From Cytophagales bacterium (GTDB taxonomy: Bacteria; Bacteroidota; Bacteroidia; Cytophagales; Spirosomataceae), in assembly GCA_013298025.1 (NCBI GenBank), contig JAAFJE010000030.1:1-44099 (forward strand): 44,099 nt of DNA. Reading direction: 5' to 3'. The translations under genes and the position numbers were made by a program. The notes beneath the pieces were generated by a model, which was given only the letters and a program-made list of their open reading frames with translations, did no database searches and was not told where the DNA came from. The number at the start of each line of letters is the position of its first letter. The stretch's first letter is position 1. Shown piece after piece: positions 16,366 to 24,011 of this stretch.

Positions 16366-16899
16366 TTGGAACTTGACAACGAACTCATCACTGCTTGTTT
16401 GCGCAACGACCGCATAGCCCAGCGAAAGCTTTATCAAGCTTATGCTGGACGAATGTTGGCAATTTGTGCAAGGTATGCACAGAGTCAGGCTGAGGCAGAA
16501 GATATTTTACAAGAAGCATTTATCAAAATATTTCAAAACCTCGCTAGTTTCAGAGGTGAAAGTACCCTAGGTGCTTGGATTAAACGCATCGTGATTAATA
16601 CGGCTATCAAGCATTTGCGTTCGCAACAGCATTGGCAAGAGATGTCGGATGTGGTGCAGTACGAAAATCAATTTGCTGAAAATGCTACCAGTATAGAAGG
16701 ATTGCATTTCAAAGAATTACTAGCCATGATTCAGAAATTGCCCAAGGGTTGCCAAGCGGTGTTCAATTTGTATGCGATAGAAGGATTTCAACACCATGAA
16801 ATTGCCGAAATGCTAGGTATTTCAGAAGGAACGTCTAAGTCGCAGTATGCAAGAGCCAGACAATTATTGCAAACGCAATTGTCGTTAGAAAAGATGTAA
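16366..16899 (+). CDS. ECF-type RNA polymerase sigma factor
   Basis: An alternative sigma factor of 177 residues. Region 2 (about 8-80) contains ARYAQSQAEAEDILQEAFIKIFQNL and the promoter-melting segment FRGESTLGAWIKRIVINTAI. Region 4 (about 115-172) contains LPKGCQAVFNLYAIEGFQHHEIAEMLGISEGTSKSQYARARQLL. The only start in frame is a TTG at 16366, because a TAA lies two codons before it. This gives the opening ELDNELITACLRNDRIAQRK, typical of the family. The next gene, a one-helix membrane protein, starts 26 bp after the stop and is likely its partner. Confidence 0.9.
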   Translation: MELDNELITACLRNDRIAQRKLYQAYAGRMLAICARYAQSQAEAEDILQEAFIKIFQNLASFRGESTLGAWIKRIVINTAIKHLRSQQHWQEMSDVVQYENQFAENATSIEGLHFKELLAMIQKLPKGCQAVFNLYAIEGFQHHEIAEMLGISEGTSKSQYARARQLLQTQLSLEKM

Positions 16900-16925
16900 A
16901 ATAGTATATGGTATAGCAATTATAC

Positions 16926-17546
16926 ATGAGTCAACAATCACATAACACATTTGAGGAGCAATGGCGTAACGCCTTCGATGATGCTTCGCTGGTTCCGTCG
17001 GAATCGGTGTGGGAGAACATTGAGGCAACGCTCGACGAACCGCTTCCACCAACGCCCGACAAGCCTTCGGGTGGCTTGGGTCGCTATGTTCTGGGTGGTG
17101 CTGTCGTGGGTGCTGCTTTGTTGGGATGGTGGTTGCATACCACTTCCAAAGAAACAAGCCCTCGGCAATCTGTAGTGACACCTCAGTTACAAGAAAAGCA
17201 AGTTGTCGTTCCGAAACATTCCCAAGTATCTACGCCCATACAGTACAAACCCATTCCCTCTAAACCTTTTGTAAAGGTGGTTCGGTCTGTCCCTGTACCT
17301 GTCCAAGAATCGCCTTTACCTGAGTTGTTGGTCGAGAAAAATGTCATCGACTCGCTCAGTTTCTTAACACCCATCGCTACACAGCAATTACCCGTAACAA
17401 CGCCTGTGCAAGAAATACAGCCTATGATTATGACCGAATCGACACCCTATTATGAGAAAAAACAACCTGTAGCAAGCCCAGCAAAAAAGAAATCGTTTTT
17501 GAAAAATGTACGCATCAGTGTTGGGGCAGGCGTTTATCAGCGATAA
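16926..17546 (+). CDS. Single-pass membrane protein, candidate anti-sigma partner
   Basis: The 206-residue protein has an N-terminal cytoplasmic part of about 50 residues (FEEQWRNAFDDASLVPSESVWENIEATL), then a glycine-rich transmembrane helix (RYVLGGAVVGAALLGWWLH), and then a proline-, valine- and glutamine-rich periplasmic stretch. The N-terminal 'FDDASLVPSESVWENIE' style is common in Bacteroidota genes placed directly after an ECF sigma gene. Homologues of this type often continue into an outer-membrane beta-barrel domain. Here the protein stops just after VRISVGAGVYQR, which looks like the first strand of such a barrel, so the gene may be truncated. Role as sigma regulator is inferred from position. 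Confidence 0.55.
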   Translation: MSQQSHNTFEEQWRNAFDDASLVPSESVWENIEATLDEPLPPTPDKPSGGLGRYVLGGAVVGAALLGWWLHTTSKETSPRQSVVTPQLQEKQVVVPKHSQVSTPIQYKPIPSKPFVKVVRSVPVPVQESPLPELLVEKNVIDSLSFLTPIATQQLPVTTPVQEIQPMIMTESTPYYEKKQPVASPAKKKSFLKNVRISVGAGVYQR

Positions 17547-17675
17547 ATAAAGCATTGTTCCAGCAAAGGATTAAAATTGTATTTTATTGAAAAATAGTTG
17601 TTTAGCTATAGTAAATAGCTATAGGAATCGTATTGAGAACATTACGGAGAACTAATAAATTCACAAGATAAAACC

Positions 17676-18068
17676 ATGAAAACAATAATAGGATTTTTAT
17701 TAGCAATAGCCTTGCTTACCAGTTGTGAAGGGGCTGGTATTGTAGCCGAAGATACCAATAAACTGTTGCTTGATGACCAGCAACAAGAGCAAGCCCTTGC
17801 CCAAGAAATAGAACAGTACGCTCAAAATAAAGCCTGCAAAGGCAGCGGTTGTAAGTCGGTAGGCATGGGCGTAAAAGCTTGTGGTGGTCCTGTCAAATAC
17901 CTGATTTATTCGCTTTCGCAGGTGGACGAAAAAGTGTTGCTCAGTAAAATTAATGCTTACAATGCCCTTCAAACGGAACTTAACAAAAAATACAACCGTG
18001 TGTCTGATTGCATGATGGCATTGCCTCCAACAGTCGATTGTGTCAATGGCTTGTGCACAGCTCAATAA
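17676..18068 (+). CDS. Hypothetical cysteine-rich lipoprotein
   Basis: The 130-residue protein has a lipoprotein signal (MKTIIGFLLAIALLTSC, lipidated Cys17). The mature part has a Gln-rich helix (DDQQQEQALAQEIEQY) followed by several cysteines in CKGSGCKSVGMGVKACGG and C-terminal CMM...VDCVNGLC, likely in disulfides. I do not recognise a family. It stands between the sigma unit and an LVIVD lipoprotein gene in the same direction; the gap to the next gene is 53 bp, so they may be co-transcribed. Confidence 0.6.
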   Translation: MKTIIGFLLAIALLTSCEGAGIVAEDTNKLLLDDQQQEQALAQEIEQYAQNKACKGSGCKSVGMGVKACGGPVKYLIYSLSQVDEKVLLSKINAYNALQTELNKKYNRVSDCMMALPPTVDCVNGLCTAQ

Positions 18069-18121
18069 AATTTGAAATAATCATTTAAGATAAACTTCTC
18101 ATATTCAAACCTTTATTTCTT

Positions 18122-19426
18122 ATGAAAAAAATATTATATGCCTGCTTATTGTTGGCGTGTTCTTTGTTGACAGGTTGCCGAGATAAATGCCAGAAAACCA
18201 ATACCTATTGGGGGGTAGAGAGTTTTAAAGTAACCTTGGCAGAAGTACGGGCTGCCGTCAAAACCGTTGCGGCGAAAGATTTAGTCAAAACGGGTAAAAT
18301 TTATGTAAAAGACAAATACCTTTTTATCAACGAATTACGAAAAGGGATTCATATCATTGACAATACCAACCCGAGTGCACCCAAAAACATCGCTTTTGTA
18401 GAAATTCCCGGCAATGTTGACATGGCCGTTTGGGGCAATATTTTGTATGCCGATAGCTATACCGATTTTGTTGCCATTGATATTTCAGACCCCACCAATG
18501 TGAAGGAAGTTTCTCGTACCAAAGATGTATTTCTGAATGGTATGATTGACGGCATCAGTTGGTACTACAGTGCCACTACGGGGGAAATTTATGATGGTAC
18601 TTGGAAAAAAATTGTGACAACCCAAGAAGTGAATTGTGATTTAGAACCAGTTTATATGCCTATTTATTGGTCGTCGATGTATCTTTCCTATATGTCCGAC
18701 AAATCTATTAGTGGTGGTAGTAGTAGTGCAAGTGCCGCTACCACTGGTGGTGGTGGAACGGGGGGCTCTATGGCACGCTTTGCGTTTAGCGACAAATATT
18801 TGTACGCTGTTACGTCTAACGAAATGAAGCTCTTTTCGATTGCTTCGCCAACACAACCAGCTTTTACTTCTTCCGTAAATTTAGGCTTTGGTATCGAAAC
18901 CATTTTTCCTTATAAAGACAAATTGTTTATTGGTACTACCACAGGTTTACAGATTTGGAACAACCAAAATCCGTCTAGTCCTACGTTTTTATCTCGCTTC
19001 GACCACACCCGAGCCTGCGACCCTGTAGTAGTGCAAAACGATATTGCTTACGTAACCTTGCGTTCGGTTGATAACTTCTCTCGTTGTGGGGCTGCCATTG
19101 CCAATCAGCTAGATGTAATAGACGTATCGAATGCGGCTACACCAGTATTGAAAAAAACCTACCAACTCGATGGCCCTTATGGCTTGAGCATCGACCAAAA
19201 TAGCTTGTTTGTTTGCGAAGGCTCAAAAGGATTGAAGTCGTTTGATGCCAGTAATCCACTCGATTTGAAGCTTTTACAGCACTTTAAAGATTTTGATGCC
19301 TACGACGTAATAGCCCTCGATAAAGTATTGATGGTGATTGGTAAAAATGGTTTGCAACAATATGATTATTCTAATAAAAATCAATTGAAGCTACTCAGCA
19401 CAATTCCTGTAAAAGAGATAGAATAA
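18122..19426 (+). CDS. LVIVD-repeat lipoprotein
   Basis: The 434-residue protein has a lipoprotein signal (MKKILYACLLLACSLLTGC, Cys19). It contains repeated beta-propeller-like blades of LVIVD type, each with 'YLFINELRKGIHIIDNTNPSAPKNI'-like strands. Examples are LYADSYTDFVAIDISDPTNVKEV, KLFIGTTTGLQIWNNQNPSSP, LDVIDVSNAATPVL and LFVCEGSKGLKSFDASNPLDL. A Gly/Ser-rich low-complexity insert (SGGSSSASAATTGGGGTGGS, about residues 198-217) interrupts the propeller. Such surface lipoproteins bind polymers or partner proteins; no ligand can be read. It is followed by an AT-rich MITE-like repeat. Confidence 0.75.
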   Translation: MKKILYACLLLACSLLTGCRDKCQKTNTYWGVESFKVTLAEVRAAVKTVAAKDLVKTGKIYVKDKYLFINELRKGIHIIDNTNPSAPKNIAFVEIPGNVDMAVWGNILYADSYTDFVAIDISDPTNVKEVSRTKDVFLNGMIDGISWYYSATTGEIYDGTWKKIVTTQEVNCDLEPVYMPIYWSSMYLSYMSDKSISGGSSSASAATTGGGGTGGSMARFAFSDKYLYAVTSNEMKLFSIASPTQPAFTSSVNLGFGIETIFPYKDKLFIGTTTGLQIWNNQNPSSPTFLSRFDHTRACDPVVVQNDIAYVTLRSVDNFSRCGAAIANQLDVIDVSNAATPVLKKTYQLDGPYGLSIDQNSLFVCEGSKGLKSFDASNPLDLKLLQHFKDFDAYDVIALDKVLMVIGKNGLQQYDYSNKNQLKLLSTIPVKEIE

Positions 19427-19429
19427 GTA

Positions 19430-19602
19430 TCAATGCTGAATTGTGAATGAGTGAATTGTGAGTTAGTATTTTGATTTTCAGAATATTATGTTTTTTTGTA
19501 AAGATTGTTTTTACATTATGACTTAATTTTGGTTTGAGCTTATCAGTGTTTGAAAATGAAAAAATCAACTCATCATTCACTCATCCGCAGTTTTGCATTA
19601 AT
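19430..19602. repeat. MITE-like imperfect inverted repeat after the LVIVD gene
   Basis: The left arm (about 19432-19467, with TGAATGAGTGAATTGTGAG) is roughly the reverse complement of the right arm (about 19564-19600, with CAACTCATCATTCACTCATC). AT-rich sequence containing TTTTGATTTTCAG lies between. Related copies occur at about 23500, 35520 and 43842. It begins a few bases after a stop codon. Confidence 0.6.
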
Positions 19603-19642
19603 ATTCAATACAGATGATTCAACGATATAAAAGCATTTTCTC

Positions 19643-20275
19643 ATGAAAAAAATAAGCTTATTTTTCCTTTGTTATGCTTGTGCTGTAGGGTTTGTGTTTG
19701 CACAAGAAACGACCCCGAAGCCTAGCAAAGCTTGGAAAAGCTATCTCAAAAAAAACTACGTCAACCATACAGAAATAGGAGGGATGTTTGGTAAATCGTA
19801 TTCGATAGATGTAAACTCCTATTACAGCGTACCAATCAAAGCCAGTGCCAATTTATTGGTACAAAGTTTCAATGGTGTAAAAGTCTATAAAAATTGGGCG
19901 GTTGGACTTACGGTTGGAGTCGATTGGTTTTCGAGCTATCAGATTGTACCCATTGGCATTGGGATTCGTAAACCGCTAGGACAACCCAGTAATCCGAAGG
20001 CTGTAACGCCTTTTTGGGGAATTGACGCTGGCTATGGCTTTACTTGGCTAGGCGATACCTCCAACGGCAAAGAACTTACAGGAGGGTTGAATGTAAGTCC
20101 GCAGGTAGGCTTATTGATTCCGACGGGGGGTAATGCCAAATTTACCTTGAGTATAGGCTATAAAAATAGTCGTATGCAAAGCTATGTCAAAACAGGCATA
20201 GACCCCTATTCGAGCGAAGAAACGTATGACTTTAATTTCAATCGCTTTTTGGTCAAGCTAGGCGTAGCATTCTAA
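19643..20275 (+). CDS. Hypothetical secreted, probably outer-membrane, protein
   Basis: The 210-residue protein has a signal peptide (MKKISLFFLCYACAVGFVFAQ). The mature part has alternating hydrophobic and polar strands with many Gly and aromatic residues (NWAVGLTVGVDWFSSY, VTPFWGIDAGYGFTWLG, FTLSIGYKNSRM). It ends in a typical beta-barrel last strand with a terminal aromatic residue (NRFLVKLGVAF). This suggests a small outer-membrane beta-barrel of eight or so strands. No specific family is recognised. Two terminator hairpins follow. Confidence 0.65.
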   Translation: MKKISLFFLCYACAVGFVFAQETTPKPSKAWKSYLKKNYVNHTEIGGMFGKSYSIDVNSYYSVPIKASANLLVQSFNGVKVYKNWAVGLTVGVDWFSSYQIVPIGIGIRKPLGQPSNPKAVTPFWGIDAGYGFTWLGDTSNGKELTGGLNVSPQVGLLIPTGGNAKFTLSIGYKNSRMQSYVKTGIDPYSSEETYDFNFNRFLVKLGVAF

Positions 20276-20317
20276 TCAACATTTATGTAAAGCAAACAAG
20301 ACCTACGCCCAAGTAAG

Positions 20318-20343
20318 ACAAGCTTGCTATAACGCAAGTTTGT
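20318..20343 (+). terminator. Terminator-like hairpin 1 after the outer-membrane-type gene
   Basis: A 10-bp stem with one G-U pair (ACAAGCTTGC / GCAAGTTTGT) closes a 6-nt loop, then TTTG. It lies 42 bp after the stop. Confidence 0.55.
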
Positions 20344-20369
20344 TTTGTACTGTGCGGGGAATGATTCGA

Positions 20370-20402
20370 CAGTCGGCAGTGAATAACTGCTGGCTGTTTT
20401 TT
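20370..20402 (+). terminator. Terminator hairpin 2 with T tract
   Basis: An 11-bp stem with two G-U pairs (CAGTCGGCAGT / ACTGCTGGCTG) closes a 5-nt loop and runs into six T. It is stronger than the hairpin 27 bp upstream. Confidence 0.75.
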
Positions 20403-20572
20403 GTTTTGTATGCTACATTTGCTTGGTGTGCCAAGTATGCCAATGCTTTTCCTCCCTCCTCAATAAAGCCATGAACAACAAGCAATTAAAAAAGTCATCT
20501 GTGGGGCTGTAATTTTTTTTTAGACATCTGTATGGATTTTCTAAAAAATTACATTATTATACCATAAAAATC

Positions 20573-20592
20573 TGCCAAAATGTATCTTGGCA
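20573..20592. promoter_or_regulatory. Inverted repeat 1 upstream of lon (TGCCAA-N8-TTGGCA)
   Basis: Perfect 6-bp half-sites separated by 8 nt. They share the half-site TTGGCA with the second repeat 65 bp downstream. Candidate operator for a stress regulator of lon; no binding protein is known from the sequence. Confidence 0.4.
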
Positions 20593-20656
20593 TAGCTTTT
20601 GACCTTATTAGTATTCTCTTTTGAATGCCTAAAGGCTTATAGAGAGGCTAGTACAT

Positions 20657-20671
20657 ATCTGTCAATTTGGC
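20657..20671. promoter_or_regulatory. Inverted repeat 2 upstream of lon (CTGTCAATTTGGCAG)
   Basis: 7-bp arms (CTGTCAA / TTGGCAG, one T/C difference) around a single central base. It shares the TTGGCA half-site with the repeat at 20573. Confidence 0.4.
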
Positions 20672-20980
20672 AGATAAAACAGAAACATAATCACAAGGAT
20701 AAAGCAGCAACATTGATTAAATACATTGCCTTACTTTCAAAAAACAAGTAAAGAAGCCTTTCTTACTTGTGTTACTCTTGACCTAATCGCTTGGTGCGTA
20801 ATATGATAAAACAAACTTATAGCTCAATGTAGCTTTAGGAAGCTATCATGCTTGCCTGTATGACAGATGTAACACAACAAACGATAAGCCGAAATAATGA
20901 TACGGAATGCCCAGTATGAATAACAACAAACAAGTACATACACCAATTACTGCTTTTCCCATATTCTTTTTAAGAACGCT

Positions 20981-23449
20981 ATGAGCTACAATAAGAAAAT
21001 CTTTAATCCTTTCCAACTAGCAGATATGTCTGATTTTGACGGAATCGAACTTATTCCTTTAGGAGCAGAACAAATAGACGACGAGAAGTTTGGAAAGCTA
21101 TCGGACGAGTTGCCTATTCTTCCGATTCGTAATATTATTTTGTTTCCGGGTATGGTGTTGCCCATTACGGTTGGGCGACAGAAATCGGTGCGTTTGGTCA
21201 AAAAGGCCTACAAAGGCAACCGCACCATTGGCGTAATTGCACAAGCCAATCCGAGCAAAGAAGAGCCTTTGGGTGATGATTTATACAAAGTTGGTACGGT
21301 TGCCCATATCCTGAAAATGATTGTATTGCCAGGAGGCAATATTACCATTATCGTACAAGGACGTAAGCGTTTTGAAACGGAGGAATACCTCAAAACCGAA
21401 CCGCATTTGCTTGCCAAAGTGCGTTATATTGAAGATGATTTTCCCCAAAAACTCAACAAAGAGCAAAAAGCCCTTGTTCAGTCGTTGCGAGAAATGGCTT
21501 CTAAAATCCTTTTCTTGAATCCTGATATTCCTAGAGAAGCACAAATTGCCTTGGATAATATCGAATCGCCTAGTTTTCTTATCCATTTCTTGTCGGCAAG
21601 TATTGAAGCCGAGTTGGTTGACAAACAACAATTGCTAGAAACTTACAACGGTATCGAGCAAGCCGAAAAGCTGCTCGAATACATGATGAAGGATATTCAT
21701 TTGCTCGAACTCAAGCGACAAATCCAAAGCAAGGCTAGTAGCGACATCGACCAGCAGCAAAGAGATTATTACTTGCGTCAGCAAATAAAAGTGTTGCAGG
21801 AAGAATTGGGCGTTGATAGCCCCGAAGCCGAAATCGACAAGTTGCGTGCCAAAGGGGCAAATAAAAAATGGTCGAAAGAAGTAGCCGAGCACTTCCAGAA
21901 AGAATTGAGCAAACTCCAGCGTACCAACTCGATGTCGCCAGAGTACCCAATGCTCATGAATTATGTGGAGTTATTAGCCGAATTGCCTTGGAACGAATAC
22001 ACCAAAGATAATTTCGACCTGAAAAAAGCACAAAAGGTATTAGATGCCGACCATTTCGGATTAGAAAAAGTAAAAGAACGCATCATCGAATACTTGGCGG
22101 TGCTCAAAATGAAGGGCAATATGAAAGCCCCTATTTTGTGTTTGTACGGCCCTCCAGGGGTTGGTAAAACGTCGTTGGGGAAATCTATCGCCAAAGCCTT
22201 GGGTCGTAAATACATTCGGATGGCCCTTGGAGGTTTGCACGACGAGTCGGAGATTCGTGGACACCGCAAAACCTATATCGGTGCTATGCCCGGTAAAGTG
22301 ATGCAAAATATCAAAAAAGCGGGTTCTTCTAATCCAGTATTTATCTTAGATGAAATCGACAAAGTGGGTGCCGACCACCGTGGCGACCCTTCTTCTGCCT
22401 TGCTAGAAGTACTTGACCCTGAGCAAAATAATGCGTTTTTTGATAATTATTTAGAAGTCGAATACGACTTATCGAAGGTCTTGTTTATTGCTACCGCCAA
22501 CTCGCTTGATACCATTCATCCTGCCCTGCGTGACCGTATGGAAATTATCGACATCAGTGGCTATACGGTAGAAGAAAAAATACAAATTGCCAAAAAACAC
22601 CTTATCCCACGCCAAAAAACAGAACACGGGCTTGAGCCTAAGTCGGTTACGGTGACAGATGGTGCTATTCAAAAGCTCATAGAATCTTATACCCGTGAAT
22701 CGGGCGTAAGGAAACTGGAGCAAGAAGTAGGCAAGGTGATTCGTAAAATTACCAAAGCGATTGCTTTAGAGGAGGAATACCCCAAAAGTATCAAGCCCGA
22801 AGATATTGCGAAGTTGTTGGGAACAGAGATTTTCGACAAAGATTTATACGAAAACAACGATACGGCTGGGGTCGTAACGGGCTTGGCTTGGACACCCGTC
22901 GGGGGCGATATTCTCTTTATCGAATCGTTGCTCAACCGAGGTAAAGGAGGTATTACACTTTCTGGTCAACTCGGCGATGTGATGAAAGAATCGGCTATGG
23001 CGGCTTTGTCGTACCTCAAAGCACACGCCGACGACTATGCCATTGATTACCGCATTTTCGACCATTACAACCTACACATTCACGTGCCGGCTGGGGCTGT
23101 GCCTAAAGATGGGCCATCGGCTGGTGTCACCATGATTACGTCTATTGCTTCGGTGCTTACCCAACGCAAGGTAAAGCCTCATTTGGCTATGACAGGCGAA
23201 ATTACTTTACGTGGCAAAGTGCTGCCAGTAGGAGGTATCAAAGAGAAAATTTTAGCGGCCAAACGTGCAGGTATCAAGGAGATTATTTTATGTACTAAAA
23301 ATAAAAAAGACATCGAAGAAATCCCTGCCCAATACATCGCCGATTTGCAGTTTCACTATGTGGACCACGTAGAAGAGGTATTGGCAAAAGCCTTGCTAAA
23401 TGAACAAGTAAGCAAGCCTTTGCAATTTGTTTTTACAGAAATAAAGTAG
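20981..23449 (+). CDS. lon: Lon ATP-dependent protease
   Basis: Lon degrades misfolded and regulatory proteins in the cytoplasm as a hexamer. In 822 residues: the N-terminal substrate-binding domain (about 45-250; ELPILPIRNIILFPGMVLPI), a coiled region (KASSDIDQQQRDYYLRQQIK), then the AAA+ module with Walker A GPPGVGKTS (390-398), Walker B PVFILDEIDK and sensor ATANSLDTI. The C-terminal protease domain has the catalytic Ser713 in PKDGPSAGV and Lys756 in GGIKEKI. The start is the ATG at 20981; about 45 extra N-terminal residues (KKIFNPFQLADMSDF) precede the Lon domain, as in other Bacteroidota. Confidence 0.97.
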   Translation: MSYNKKIFNPFQLADMSDFDGIELIPLGAEQIDDEKFGKLSDELPILPIRNIILFPGMVLPITVGRQKSVRLVKKAYKGNRTIGVIAQANPSKEEPLGDDLYKVGTVAHILKMIVLPGGNITIIVQGRKRFETEEYLKTEPHLLAKVRYIEDDFPQKLNKEQKALVQSLREMASKILFLNPDIPREAQIALDNIESPSFLIHFLSASIEAELVDKQQLLETYNGIEQAEKLLEYMMKDIHLLELKRQIQSKASSDIDQQQRDYYLRQQIKVLQEELGVDSPEAEIDKLRAKGANKKWSKEVAEHFQKELSKLQRTNSMSPEYPMLMNYVELLAELPWNEYTKDNFDLKKAQKVLDADHFGLEKVKERIIEYLAVLKMKGNMKAPILCLYGPPGVGKTSLGKSIAKALGRKYIRMALGGLHDESEIRGHRKTYIGAMPGKVMQNIKKAGSSNPVFILDEIDKVGADHRGDPSSALLEVLDPEQNNAFFDNYLEVEYDLSKVLFIATANSLDTIHPALRDRMEIIDISGYTVEEKIQIAKKHLIPRQKTEHGLEPKSVTVTDGAIQKLIESYTRESGVRKLEQEVGKVIRKITKAIALEEEYPKSIKPEDIAKLLGTEIFDKDLYENNDTAGVVTGLAWTPVGGDILFIESLLNRGKGGITLSGQLGDVMKESAMAALSYLKAHADDYAIDYRIFDHYNLHIHVPAGAVPKDGPSAGVTMITSIASVLTQRKVKPHLAMTGEITLRGKVLPVGGIKEKILAAKRAGIKEIILCTKNKKDIEEIPAQYIADLQFHYVDHVEEVLAKALLNEQVSKPLQFVFTEIK

Positions 23450-23489
23450 AGATAAATGTTCGTAATCACCTTGAAAGAACAATGCTACA

Positions 23490-23560
23490 CACATAAGTAC
23501 CAATGCAGAATTGTGAATTAGTTTTTTGATTTTTAGAGGATTATATTTTGACTTAATCAA
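23490..23560 (+). repeat. Copy of the AT-rich repeat after lon
   Basis: About 45 bp after the lon stop the sequence reads ACCAATGCAGAATTGTGAAT and then TTAGTTTTTTGATTTTTAG. This matches the left part of the repeat at 19430. The right arm is not clearly preserved. Confidence 0.5.
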
Positions 23561-23603
23561 AAAAAAATTGCACGATTACTTACTTCAATTCAAAATAAGC
23601 GAT

Positions 23604-23649
23604 TGTAAGTATAAAATAATCAACCAAAATAGCTTACATTTAGTGTAAG
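23604..23649. promoter_or_regulatory. Candidate operator of the higBA unit (three TGTAAG half-sites)
   Basis: A perfect inverted repeat CTTACA-TTTAG-TGTAAG (23633-23649) is preceded by a third TGTAAG at 23604-23609. It lies just upstream of the -7 box of higB, where an autoregulating HigA antitoxin would bind. Confidence 0.5.
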
Positions 23650-23664
23650 TTAAAAATGAAAAGC

Positions 23665-23672
23665 TATCTTTG
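23665..23672 (+). promoter_or_regulatory. Putative -7 box of higB (TATCTTTG)
   Basis: TATCTTTG ends 2 nt before the GTG start of higB, so the toxin mRNA would be leaderless or nearly so. Confidence 0.45.
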
Positions 23673-23674
23673 CA

Positions 23675-24007
23675 GTGGATATAAAATTTGGAAATAAGAG
23701 ATTAGGAAAATTAGCCAATGACCCTAGAAAGTGTAAGCAGGAGATGGGAGACAGAAGAGCAACACTCTTTTTAAAACGCCTAACCGATTTGAGAGATGCT
23801 CAAACACTGGAAGACGTAAGATACCTACCTGGAAAGTACCATGAGCTTAAAGAAACACGAAAAGGACAATGGGCTTGCGATCTTGACCACCCTTATCGCC
23901 TAATTTTTACGCCACAAGAAAACCCTATACCCACGAATGAAGACGGTCAATACATTTGGTTTGAAATAGTGGGAATAGAAATTATTGAAATTGTAGATTA
24001 TCATTAA
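23675..24007 (+). CDS. higB: HigB-type toxin (RelE/ParE superfamily), killer-protein family
   Basis: The 110-residue toxin of a type II toxin-antitoxin pair is expected to cleave mRNA at the ribosome. The protein starts with GTG at 23675 and opens DIKFGNKRLGKLANDPRKC, matching the family's usual N-terminus, so the GTG is the likely start. Other marks are RATLFLKRLTDLRDAQTLEDVRYLPGKYHEL, KGQWACDLDHPYRLIF (the strand with the typical 'DLDHPYRLIF') and a C-terminal strand FEIVGIEIIEIVDYH. The antitoxin gene starts 4 bp after its stop. The order toxin then antitoxin is the HigBA arrangement. Confidence 0.9.
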   Translation: MDIKFGNKRLGKLANDPRKCKQEMGDRRATLFLKRLTDLRDAQTLEDVRYLPGKYHELKETRKGQWACDLDHPYRLIFTPQENPIPTNEDGQYIWFEIVGIEIIEIVDYH

Positions 24008-24011
24008 AAGA

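Larger units (their letters stand above)
20276..20980. other. Intergenic region before lon (705 bp)
   Basis: No credible gene is visible. The first part holds two terminators (20318-20343 and 20370-20402). The middle holds two inverted repeats with TTGGCA half-sites (20573-20592, 20657-20671). A possible hairpin ACAAGTAA/TTACTTGT (20744-20770) follows. The last 200 bp before the lon ATG show no clear signal. The length suggests a long untranslated leader or a regulated promoter for lon. Confidence 0.5.

Noticed and set aside
20587-20603. Sigma-54 promoter before lon (TTGGCATAGCTTTTGAC)
   Set aside because: The -24 GG is present but the -12 element lacks the GC dinucleotide and several consensus bases differ.
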